A program made the translations under genes and the position numbers. Below, in pieces: positions 57,403 to 64,000 of a stretch of 64,000 nt of DNA (position 1 is the stretch's first letter; the number at the start of each line of letters is the position of its first letter). The notes under the pieces are model-generated. The model was not told where the DNA came from. It did not search any database and saw only the letters and a program-made list of their open reading frames with translations. Source of the DNA: Mariniflexile maritimum (GTDB taxonomy: Bacteria > Bacteroidota > Bacteroidia > Flavobacteriales > Flavobacteriaceae); contig NZ_WRPN01000003.1 of assembly GCF_009746565.1 (NCBI RefSeq), positions 124,001 through 188,000 of the forward strand. Direction: 5' to 3'.

Positions 57403-57954
57403 TTAGTTCTTTTGAAAAGGTAATCCTAATTCGGTTAATAATGATTTTGCTTCTTTATCGGTTTGAGCAGACGTTACAAAAGTAATGTCCATTCCAGAGA
57501 TTCTGTTTACTTTGTCGATATTTATTTCAGGGAAAATGATTTGCTCGGTAATGCCTAAATTGTAGTTACCGCGCCCGTCAAATCCTGTTGCTTTAACACC
57601 GTTAAAATCTCTAACACGTGGAAGTGCCGAAGTTACCAAACGATCTAAAAACTCGTACATTTTTTCGCCACGTAAGGTTACTTTAACGCCAATTGGCATG
57701 CCTTTACGCAATTTGAATGATGCAACGTCTTTTTTAGAAATTGTTGAAATGGCTTTTTGTCCAGATATTGTAGTTACTTCTTCTACGGCGTAGTCGATTA
57801 ACTTTTTGTCGGCCACTGCTGCCCCAACACCTTTAGATATTACTATCTTTAAAAGTTTAGGAACCTGCATGACGTTTTTATATCCAAATTCGTCTGTAAG
57901 AGCTGCAATTACTCTGCTTTTATACTCTTCTTTAAGTCTCGGTGAATATGCCAT
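57403..57954 (-). CDS. rplE: 50S ribosomal protein L5
   Basis: 183 residues: [74 protein letters not shown]-like end. Binds 5S rRNA and the P-site tRNA. 2 bp after rplX. Confidence 0.98.
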   Translation of the reverse strand: MAYSPRLKEEYKSRVIAALTDEFGYKNVMQVPKLLKIVISKGVGAAVADKKLIDYAVEEVTTISGQKAISTISKKDVASFKLRKGMPIGVKVTLRGEKMYEFLDRLVTSALPRVRDFNGVKATGFDGRGNYNLGITEQIIFPEINIDKVNRISGMDITFVTSAQTDKEAKSLLTELGLPFQKN

Positions 57955-57956
57955 AA

Positions 57957-58268
57957 CTAAATTACTTCATTTGATTTTTTAGAAAATCTCACTTTTTTTC
58001 CGCCTTCAACTTTATAACCAACTCGTGTTGTTTCACCTTTTTTGGTTAACAATGATAAGTTGGAAATATGGATAGCAGCTTCTTTCTCTACGATTCCGCC
58101 TTGAGGGTTTTTAGCACTTGGTTTTGTGTGTTTCTTAACCAAGTTTACACCTTCTACAATCGCTTTGTTCTTGTCTATTAATACTTTTTGTACTTTGCCT
58201 TCGGCACCTTTATGGTCGCCAGCAATTACTTTTACGGTATCTCCAGTTTTTATTTTAAGCTTTGTCAT
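57957..58268 (-). CDS. rplX: 50S ribosomal protein L24
   Basis: 103 residues with the KOW motif near the N-terminus ([20 protein letters not shown]), then [20 protein letters not shown] and a lysine-rich end. Starts 50S assembly. Confidence 0.98.
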   Translation of the reverse strand: MTKLKIKTGDTVKVIAGDHKGAEGKVQKVLIDKNKAIVEGVNLVKKHTKPSAKNPQGGIVEKEAAIHISNLSLLTKKGETTRVGYKVEGGKKVRFSKKSNEVI

Positions 58269-58282
58269 CTTAAATTAATGTA

Positions 58283-58651
58283 TTAAAGCACTTCGGGTGC
58301 TAATGATACAATTTTCATGAATTGTTTATCACGAAGTTCTCTAGCAACTGGACCAAATACGCGGGTGCCTCTCATTTCGCCTTGGGCGTTTAGAAGGACG
58401 CATGCGTTATCGTCAAATCTTATATAAGATCCGTCTGGTCTTCTTACTTCCTTTGTTGTACGAACAACCACTGCAGTTGAAACAGCGCCTTTTTTAATGT
58501 TTCCATTAGGTGTGGCGTCTTTAATTGAAACAACTATTTTGTCTCCCACAGAAGCGTATCGTCGTTTAGTACCACCAAGAACACGGATCGTTAAAACTTC
58601 CTTTGCTCCTGTGTTATCTGCTACTTTTAATCTTGATTCTTGCTGTAACAT
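58283..58651 (-). CDS. rplN: 50S ribosomal protein L14
   Basis: 122 residues: [59 protein letters not shown]. Contact site for RsfS, whose gene is at 38058. 1 bp after rpsQ. Confidence 0.98.
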   Translation of the reverse strand: MLQQESRLKVADNTGAKEVLTIRVLGGTKRRYASVGDKIVVSIKDATPNGNIKKGAVSTAVVVRTTKEVRRPDGSYIRFDDNACVLLNAQGEMRGTRVFGPVARELRDKQFMKIVSLAPEVL

Positions 58652-58652
58652 A

Positions 58653-58910
58653 TTATTTAGCTCTTTCTATAATTTCAACTAATCTCCAACATTTAGATTT
58701 ACTTAAAGGTCGTGTTTCCATGATTCTTACGGTATCTCCAATATTACAATCGTTCGTTTCGTCGTGTGCAACGTATTTTTTCGTTTTTAACACGAACTTT
58801 CCATACATAGGGTGTTTTACTTTTTTTACCTCGGCAACGACAATTGATTTCTCCATTTTGTTGCTAGTAACCACGCCTATACGTTCTTTTCTTAAATTTC
58901 TTGTTTCCAT
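58653..58910 (-). CDS. rpsQ: 30S ribosomal protein S17
   Basis: 85 residues: [60 protein letters not shown]-fold S17. Confidence 0.98.
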   Translation of the reverse strand: METRNLRKERIGVVTSNKMEKSIVVAEVKKVKHPMYGKFVLKTKKYVAHDETNDCNIGDTVRIMETRPLSKSKCWRLVEIIERAK

Positions 58911-58922
58911 CTTTTAGCAGAA

Positions 58923-59114
58923 TTATTGTAATTCTCTTTTAGTTAATTCGGTCGCAATTCTAGCAACGCTTCGGCGCACCTTGCGTAACTGGATTGGATT
59001 TTCTAAAGGAGATATTGCATGAGCTAACTTTAGGTCAGAATAACTCTTTTTTGTTTCACCAAGTTTCTCTTGTAACTCGGCTACTGATAATTCTTTAATT
59101 TCTGATTGTTTCAT
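58923..59114 (-). CDS. rpmC: 50S ribosomal protein L29
   Basis: 63 residues from the ATG at 59114 (MKQSEIKELSVAELQEKLGE); the 12-codon extension to 59150 would overlap rplP and does not look like L29. Two helices forming a hairpin. Docking site for trigger factor and SRP near the exit tunnel. Confidence 0.97.
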   Translation of the reverse strand: MKQSEIKELSVAELQEKLGETKKSYSDLKLAHAISPLENPIQLRKVRRSVARIATELTKRELQ

Positions 59115-59127
59115 AATATCAAATAAA

Positions 59128-59547
59128 TTATGCTTCGTAATCGCGAGCAATTATAAACTTAGTTTTAACTGGTAGTTTTTGAGCTGCCAAACGTAACGCT
59201 TCTTTTGCGATGTCCAACGATACTCCTCCTACTTCAAAAAGCATTCTTCCTGGTTTCACAACGGCTACCCAATATTCAACGGCACCTTTACCTTTACCCA
59301 TACGCACTTCAAGAGGCTTTTTTGTAATTGGCTTGTCTGGAAAAATTTTAATCCAAAGTTGCCCTTCTCTTTTCATGTAACGTGTAGCGGCAATACGTGC
59401 TGCTTCTATTTGACGTGATGTTAAAAACTCAGATTCGAGTGATTTTATACCAAAAGATCCGTTTGATAGAAGGTGTCCTCTTTGAGAAAGACCCTTCATA
59501 CGTCCTTTTTGTTGCTTACGAAATTTTGTTCTTTTAGGCTGTAACAT
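59128..59547 (-). CDS. rplP: 50S ribosomal protein L16
   Basis: 139 residues: [68 protein letters not shown]. Standard L16, near the peptidyl-transferase centre. Confidence 0.98.
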   Translation of the reverse strand: MLQPKRTKFRKQQKGRMKGLSQRGHLLSNGSFGIKSLESEFLTSRQIEAARIAATRYMKREGQLWIKIFPDKPITKKPLEVRMGKGKGAVEYWVAVVKPGRMLFEVGGVSLDIAKEALRLAAQKLPVKTKFIIARDYEA

Positions 59548-59568
59548 TTTTCTTTACTTTATAAAAAA

Positions 59569-60300
59569 TTACTTTCTACGACGTGGTTTGGAATTATTTC
59601 CGCCACGTGGTGCTGCTCCAGCACCTGCCTTTCCTTGCTTTTTGGATAAACCAACTAGCGGAGAAAGTTCTCTTTTACCATATACTTCACCTTTCATAAT
59701 CCACACTTTCACACCTAACCTACCATAGGTTGTGTGTGCCTCAACAAGTGAGTAATCAATATCGGCTCTAAAGGTTGATAAAGGAATACGTCCTTCTTTG
59801 TAGTGTTCTGAACGTGCCATTTCAGCACCGTTCAAACGACCAGAGATTTGAACTTTAATTCCTTCTGCGTTCATGCGCATTGTAGCAGCAATAGCCATTT
59901 TTATGGCACGACGGTATGAAATTCTGTTTTCAATTTGGCGTGCGATGCTTGTTCCTACTAAAAATGCATCGAGTTCAGGTCTTTTAATTTCAAAAATGTT
60001 GATCTGAACTTCTTTTCCAGTAATTTTTTTAAGTTCTTCTTTTAACTTGTCTACCTCTTGGCCACCTTTACCGATAATGATACCGGGTCTTGCAGTAGTG
60101 ATAGTAACGGTTACAAGTTTTAAAGTTCTTTCAATAATTACTCTGCTTACACTAGCTTTAGATAAACGTACGTGCACGTATTTTCTAATTTTATCGTCTT
60201 CGGCAAGCTTATCTCCGTAATCATTACCTCCGTACCAGTTGGATTCCCATCCTCTGATAATACCTAAGCGATTTCCGATTGGATTTGTTTTTTGTCCCAT
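59569..60300 (-). CDS. rpsC: 30S ribosomal protein S3
   Basis: 243 residues. [22 protein letters not shown] domain around [21 protein letters not shown]-terminal [20 protein letters not shown] and [18 protein letters not shown], and a Gly/Arg-rich tail ([19 protein letters not shown]). Lines the mRNA entry channel. Confidence 0.98.
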   Translation of the reverse strand: MGQKTNPIGNRLGIIRGWESNWYGGNDYGDKLAEDDKIRKYVHVRLSKASVSRVIIERTLKLVTVTITTARPGIIIGKGGQEVDKLKEELKKITGKEVQINIFEIKRPELDAFLVGTSIARQIENRISYRRAIKMAIAATMRMNAEGIKVQISGRLNGAEMARSEHYKEGRIPLSTFRADIDYSLVEAHTTYGRLGVKVWIMKGEVYGKRELSPLVGLSKKQGKAGAGAAPRGGNNSKPRRRK

Positions 60301-60309
60301 ACTTCTATC

Positions 60310-60717
60310 TTAGCTTTGTGTGTTATTGTTTGCCCCAACTACAATGGTTACGTGGTTTGAGCGTTTTCTTATTCTGTGTGCGCGACCTTGAGGTGCTGGA
60401 CGCAATCTTTTTAACATGGCGCCTCCATCTACTCTAATCTCTTTAACGATCAACTCTGCATCTTCAATGCTTGCTGCTTCGTTTTTTGATTGCCAGTTAG
60501 CAATTGCCGATAAAAGCAATTTTTCTAATTTAGCAGAAGCTTCCTTTTGGTTGAACTTTAAGATATTAAGTGCTTTCTCAACTTTTTCACCTCTTACTAA
60601 ATCGGCTACTAAACGCATTTTTCTTGGTGAGGTAGGACAATTATTAAGTTTTGCAAAAGCAATGTCTTTTTTTGCTTCCTTAATAGCGTCTGCCATTTGT
60701 TTTTTACGACTTCCCAT
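60310..60717 (-). CDS. rplV: 50S ribosomal protein L22
   Basis: 135 residues: [40 protein letters not shown], and [20 protein letters not shown]. Part of the exit tunnel. Confidence 0.98.
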   Translation of the reverse strand: MGSRKKQMADAIKEAKKDIAFAKLNNCPTSPRKMRLVADLVRGEKVEKALNILKFNQKEASAKLEKLLLSAIANWQSKNEAASIEDAELIVKEIRVDGGAMLKRLRPAPQGRAHRIRKRSNHVTIVVGANNNTQS

Positions 60718-60723
60718 AGCTTA

Positions 60724-61002
60724 CTACTTTTTACCTTTGTTTTTAGCACCTGCATGCCCACGGAATGAACGTGTTGGTGAAAATTCTCCTAATTTATGAC
60801 CTACCATGTTTTCTGTTACATAAACAGGAACGAACTGGCGGCCATTGTGCACTGCGATGGTTTGTCCAACAAAATCGGGCGTTATCATGCTGGCTCTGGA
60901 CCAGGTTTTGATGACGGTTTTCTTGTTGGCCTCCACATTTTCAGCCACTTTTTTCTCTAATTTATAATGAACGTAAGGTCCTTTTTTTAATGATCTTGCC
61001 AT
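60724..61002 (-). CDS. rpsS: 30S ribosomal protein S19
   Basis: 92 residues: [60 protein letters not shown]. Typical S19. Confidence 0.98.
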   Translation of the reverse strand: MARSLKKGPYVHYKLEKKVAENVEANKKTVIKTWSRASMITPDFVGQTIAVHNGRQFVPVYVTENMVGHKLGEFSPTRSFRGHAGAKNKGKK

Positions 61003-61005
61003 GTC

Positions 61006-61830
61006 TTATTTCTTTCTACGTTCTACAATGTATTTGTTTGTCGGATTCTTTTTAGAACGGGTTCTGTAACCTTTAGCAGGAATGCCTTTTCTAGAGCGAG
61101 GATGCCCACCTGAAGCACGTCCTTCGCCACCTCCCATAGGATGATCGACAGGGTTCATTACTACTGGTCTAGTACGAGGTCTTCTTCCTAGCCATCTTGT
61201 TCTACCCGCTTTACCAGATACTAACAATTGGTGGTCTGAATTTGAAACCACCCCAATAGTTGCCATACAGGTTACAAGAATTAAGCGTATTTCGCCAGAA
61301 GGCAATTTAATGGTTGCAAATTTACCATCCCTTGCCATTAACTGTGCAAAAGCTCCGGCGCTGCGCGCCATAATAGCACCTTGACCGGGACGTAGCTCTA
61401 AACAGGAAATAATGGTTCCTAAAGGAATTTGGCTAAGTGGCATGGCGTTCCCAATTTCTGGAGCTACATTTTCTCCTGAAACCACGGTTTGACCAACCTG
61501 TAAACCGTTTTGAGCAACGATATATCTTTTTTCGCCGTCTTGATAGTTCAATAATGCGATAAAGGCGGTTCTGTTTGGATCGTATTCGATAGATTTAACT
61601 TCTGCTGGGATTCCAGTTTTGTTACGTTTGAAATCGATGATACGATACTTCTTTTTATGACCACCACCTATATAGCGCATGGTCATTTTTCCTTGACTGT
61701 TTCTACCACCAGACTTTTTGTGCGGAGCAATTAAGCTTTTCTCCGGCTTATCAGTAGTAATGGCGTCAAATCCATTAACTACTCTAAAACGCTGTCCTGG
61801 TGTGATTGGTTTTAATTTTCTTACTGACAT
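61006..61830 (-). CDS. rplB: 50S ribosomal protein L2
   Basis: 274 residues: [40 protein letters not shown], and the C-terminal [20 protein letters not shown] with the conserved His near the peptidyl-transferase centre. 3 bp after rpsS in reverse order of transcription, i.e. directly before it. Confidence 0.98.
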   Translation of the reverse strand: MSVRKLKPITPGQRFRVVNGFDAITTDKPEKSLIAPHKKSGGRNSQGKMTMRYIGGGHKKKYRIIDFKRNKTGIPAEVKSIEYDPNRTAFIALLNYQDGEKRYIVAQNGLQVGQTVVSGENVAPEIGNAMPLSQIPLGTIISCLELRPGQGAIMARSAGAFAQLMARDGKFATIKLPSGEIRLILVTCMATIGVVSNSDHQLLVSGKAGRTRWLGRRPRTRPVVMNPVDHPMGGGEGRASGGHPRSRKGIPAKGYRTRSKKNPTNKYIVERRKK

Positions 61831-61840
61831 TAGTCTTTAA

Positions 61841-62131
61841 TTACATGTTACTGTATAAATCAATCATTTCACCTTCCGCCAGTTGTACAATTGCTTTTTT
61901 AACGGCATTTGTTTTACCATGTTGAATACCCGTTTTTGTAAAACGCGTTCTTCTATCTGGACGGACATTTATAGTACGAACTTTTTTAACAGAAACACCA
62001 TAAGCAGCTTCTACCGCTTTTTTTATTTCTATCTTGTTCGCCTTGGTATTCACTGCGAATGTATAGCAATTTCTTAGCTCGCTATTAGCAGTCGCTTTTT
62101 CAGTGATTATAGGTTTAATTAAGATATCCAT
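61841..62131 (-). CDS. rplW: 50S ribosomal protein L23
   Basis: 96 residues: MDILIKPIITEKATANSELR, NKIEIKKAVEAAYGVSVKKV, RTINVRPDRRTRFTKTGIQH. At the tunnel exit. Confidence 0.98.
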   Translation of the reverse strand: MDILIKPIITEKATANSELRNCYTFAVNTKANKIEIKKAVEAAYGVSVKKVRTINVRPDRRTRFTKTGIQHGKTNAVKKAIVQLAEGEMIDLYSNM

Positions 62132-62136
62132 GGTTT

Positions 62137-62766
62137 CTATTTACTTAAATTTGTTTCAATTCCTTCTAAAGCTCCTTCTAAAAGCACTACTTGATTGGCA
62201 TTTAAAATCTTGTAAGTGTTTAATTCTGAAGCTGTTATAACTTCTGAGCCTTGTAAATTACGTGAGGACAAATATACATTATTATTTGAGCCACCCAACA
62301 CAAACAGCGATTTTTTGTTTTCAAGGTTTAATGCCTTTAAAACTGCTGTAAAATTCTTTGTTTTTGGCGCATCGAAATTGAAATCTTCCAACACCACGAT
62401 AGATTGTTCTCCTGCTTTGATACTTAAGGCCGACCTACGCGCTAAACGCTTTAAATTTTTGTTAAGTTTGAAGCTGTAATTTCTTGGTCTTGGACCGAAC
62501 ATACGACCACCACCTTTGAAAACGCCCGACTTAATGCTACCTGCTCTTGCGGTACCAGTTCCTTTTTGCTTTTTAAGCTTACGTGTACTACCAGAGATCT
62601 CGGCACGTTCTTTCGATTTGTGGGTTCCCTGTCTTTGGTTTGCCAAATATTGTTTAACATCCAAATATACAGCGTGATTATTAGGCTCAATAGCGAATAC
62701 ATCTTGAGAAAGCTCTGCTTTTCTACCTGTATCTTTTCCGTTTATATCTAAAACTGCTACTTTCAT
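62137..62766 (-). CDS. rplD: 50S ribosomal protein L4
   Basis: 209 residues: [20 protein letters not shown], the basic tunnel loop ([55 protein letters not shown]), and a Rossmann-like C-terminal part. Its ATG overlaps the rplC stop by one base (TAATG), suggesting translational coupling. Confidence 0.98.
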   Translation of the reverse strand: MKVAVLDINGKDTGRKAELSQDVFAIEPNNHAVYLDVKQYLANQRQGTHKSKERAEISGSTRKLKKQKGTGTARAGSIKSGVFKGGGRMFGPRPRNYSFKLNKNLKRLARRSALSIKAGEQSIVVLEDFNFDAPKTKNFTAVLKALNLENKKSLFVLGGSNNNVYLSSRNLQGSEVITASELNTYKILNANQVVLLEGALEGIETNLSK

Positions 62767-63383
62767 TATTTTCTAATAATTACATAAGCGTTTTTATGTC
62801 CAGGTACACAACCTTTAACAACTAGTAGATTTTTATCTGCTACTACTTTTAAAACCCTTAAATTTTCAACTTTTACAGAATCGCCACCCATTCTACCTGC
62901 CATACGAATTCCTTTGAAAACGCGTGCAGGGTACGAAGCAGCTCCAACAGAACCAGGGGCTCTTAAACGGTTATGCTGACCGTGGGTAGATTGCCCAACA
63001 CCACCAAAACCATGACGCTTTACAACGCCTTGGAATCCTTTTCCTTTTGATATTCCAGAAACATCAACAAATTCACCTTCTACAAAGTGCTCTACGGTGA
63101 TTGCGTCACCTAATTTGTACTCCTTATCAAAACCTTTGAACTCTACGATTTTGCGTTTTACAGAAGTCCCTGCTTTTTTAGCGTGACCTAAGTCCGCTTT
63201 AGTAGCGCTTTTTTCTGTCGCGTCATCGAAACCAAGTTGAAGCGCTTTGTAGCCATCAACTTCTTCGGTTCTGACTTGGGTAACGATACATGGTCCAGCT
63301 TCGATTACTGTACATGGAATGTTTTTTCCATTTTCATCGAAAATGCTGGTCATACCGATTTTTTTTCCAATTAACCCAGACAT
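62766..63383 (-). CDS. rplC: 50S ribosomal protein L3
   Basis: 205 residues: [80 protein letters not shown]. The Gln site methylated in many bacteria lies in [12 protein letters not shown]. It begins the rplC-rplN row after a 240-bp gap. Confidence 0.98.
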   Translation of the reverse strand: MSGLIGKKIGMTSIFDENGKNIPCTVIEAGPCIVTQVRTEEVDGYKALQLGFDDATEKSATKADLGHAKKAGTSVKRKIVEFKGFDKEYKLGDAITVEHFVEGEFVDVSGISKGKGFQGVVKRHGFGGVGQSTHGQHNRLRAPGSVGAASYPARVFKGIRMAGRMGGDSVKVENLRVLKVVADKNLLVVKGCVPGHKNAYVIIRK

Positions 63384-63405
63384 AATTATTATTTATTTGT
63401 TTTAC

Positions 63406-63468
63406 GGACAAGTCGCGACTTGCCCTTACGTTAAATTTATTATAGACAGTTCGCGAGCCGTCTCTACG
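63406..63468. repeat. Two diverged copies of a palindromic repeat with TCGCGA core
   Basis: Copy 1 at 63406-63430 (GGACAAGTCGCGACTTGCCC then TTACG), copy 2 at 63444-63468 (AGACAGTTCGCGAGCCGTCT then CTACG). Aligned by eye they match at most positions and share the TCGCGA centre and TACG end. They sit in the rpsJ-rplC spacer and look like short interspersed palindromic repeats. Confidence 0.6.
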
Positions 63469-63490
63469 CGGGTGTCCCTGCGATATTAAA

Positions 63491-63525
63491 AATTCAAGGC
63501 CGAAAATACATTTCAGCCTTGAATT
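63491..63525 (-). terminator. Hairpin between rpsJ and rplC, possible terminator or attenuator
   Basis: Perfect 10-bp stem AATTCAAGGC (63491-63500) with GCCTTGAATT (63516-63525), plus inner pairs GAAA/TTTC; on the minus strand TTTTT follows. A further hairpin, ATCCCGAA (63583-63590) with TTCGGGAT (63596-63603), lies nearer rpsJ. Confidence 0.6.
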
Positions 63526-63623
63526 GTATTTTTCCGTTTTTCCTTAACCATCGTTAAGGACATTTTACTTTCTCTTAATGAGATCCCGAAACAAGTTCGG
63601 GATGTAAATTAAAGCTTATCTGC

Positions 63624-63929
63624 TTAAACTTTAATTTCCACTTCAACGCCACTTGGCAATTCAAGCTTCATCAGCGCATCAATGGTTTTTGATGATGAGG
63701 AATAAATATCCAATAGGCGCATGTAAGAGCTTAATTGGAATTGTTCCCTAGCTTTTTTGTTTACGTGTGGAGAACGTAATACAGTGAAAATTTTCTTGTT
63801 TGTTGGTAATGGAATTGGCCCTGTTACCACCGCACCTGTACTTTTTACTGTTTTTACAATCTTGTCGGCCGATTTATCTACCAAATTGTGATCGTAAGAT
63901 TTTAATTTTATTCTGATTTTTTGACTCAT
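63624..63929 (-). CDS. rpsJ: 30S ribosomal protein S10
   Basis: 101 residues: [60 protein letters not shown]. Also the NusE antitermination factor. Follows fusA by 11 bp, so it belongs to the fusA transcript; the next gene, rplC, is 240 bp away. Confidence 0.98.
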   Translation of the reverse strand: MSQKIRIKLKSYDHNLVDKSADKIVKTVKSTGAVVTGPIPLPTNKKIFTVLRSPHVNKKAREQFQLSSYMRLLDIYSSSSKTIDALMKLELPSGVEVEIKV

Positions 63930-63940
63930 TTTCTTAAGTT

Positions 63941-64000
63941 TTAAGCTTCAACGCCTTTTGCTGCTTTAATGACCTCTGCAGAAATATTTGCAGGTGTTTC
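63941..64000 (-). CDS. fusA: Elongation factor G, C-terminal end only
   Basis: The last 19 codons ([19 protein letters not shown]) and a TAA stop at 63941-63943 are present; the rest is outside the window. Identity rests on this short tail and on the expected order fusA-rpsJ. Confidence 0.75.
   Translation of the reverse strand, partial: ETPANISAEVIKAAKGVEA

Overview
The window comes from a marine, alginate-degrading member of the Flavobacteriaceae (Bacteroidetes). The evidence is a SusC/SusD pair, a type IX secretion (T9SS) C-terminal sorting domain, Bacteroidetes-type promoters (TTG-N19-TAnnTTTG), AT-rich spacers, and a ribosomal gene order ending rpsK-rpsD-rpoA-rplQ...carA-eno-gltA.

Layout. 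(1) 1-7.9 kb: the end of a TPM-domain gene pair, a large outer-membrane beta-barrel protein, the ribosome-assembly GTPases der and era flanking a small membrane protein, and a lipoprotein FKBP isomerase. (2) 8.0-27.2 kb: an alginate polysaccharide-utilization locus (PUL). It holds a T9SS-exported protein of unknown function, a periplasmic TIM-barrel protein, a PL6 lyase, a heparinase-II/III-type lyase, a PL17 oligoalginate lyase, a KdgF-like cupin, SusC, SusD, a PL7 lyase, a GntR/FadR regulator, an ExuT-like MFS transporter and an SDR-type reductase. Together they make a nearly complete route: cleave alginate outside, import through SusCD, cut to monouronate in the periplasm (PL6/PL17), carry it inward by MFS, linearise it (KdgF) and reduce it (SDR). 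KDG kinase and KDPG aldolase are absent and must lie elsewhere. (3) 27.3-48.5 kb: housekeeping genes, namely two amidinotransferase-fold enzymes, a TPR histidine kinase, argS, a ParDE-type toxin-antitoxin pair next to an odd intergenic block, a lipid gene row (ACBP, psd, cdsA, LUD), ftsH, rsfS, birA, pyrE, a Nudix protein, a SulP transporter, gltA, eno and carA. (4) 48.5-64 kb: one secreted unknown, then the long minus-strand ribosomal protein/secY/rpoA cluster back to the 3' end of fusA.

The clearest regulatory structure is a palindromic operator, TTGGTWAACCAA. It occurs as tandem pairs with a 13-bp period in front of three PUL transcription units and as a single copy in front of the GntR gene. 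At the three tandem sites it overlaps or directly follows a TATTTTTG -7 element. This predicts a uronate-responsive GntR regulon repressed by blocking the promoter. A second structural point is a terminator-promoter overlap between rpsK and rpsD, which splits the usual alpha operon. I found no CRISPR array, tRNA, rRNA, prophage or insertion sequence. I did not find a clearly new multi-gene system. The best candidates for novelty are the T9SS protein at 8221, the heparinase-type lyase at 12690, and the insert-bearing MFS transporter.
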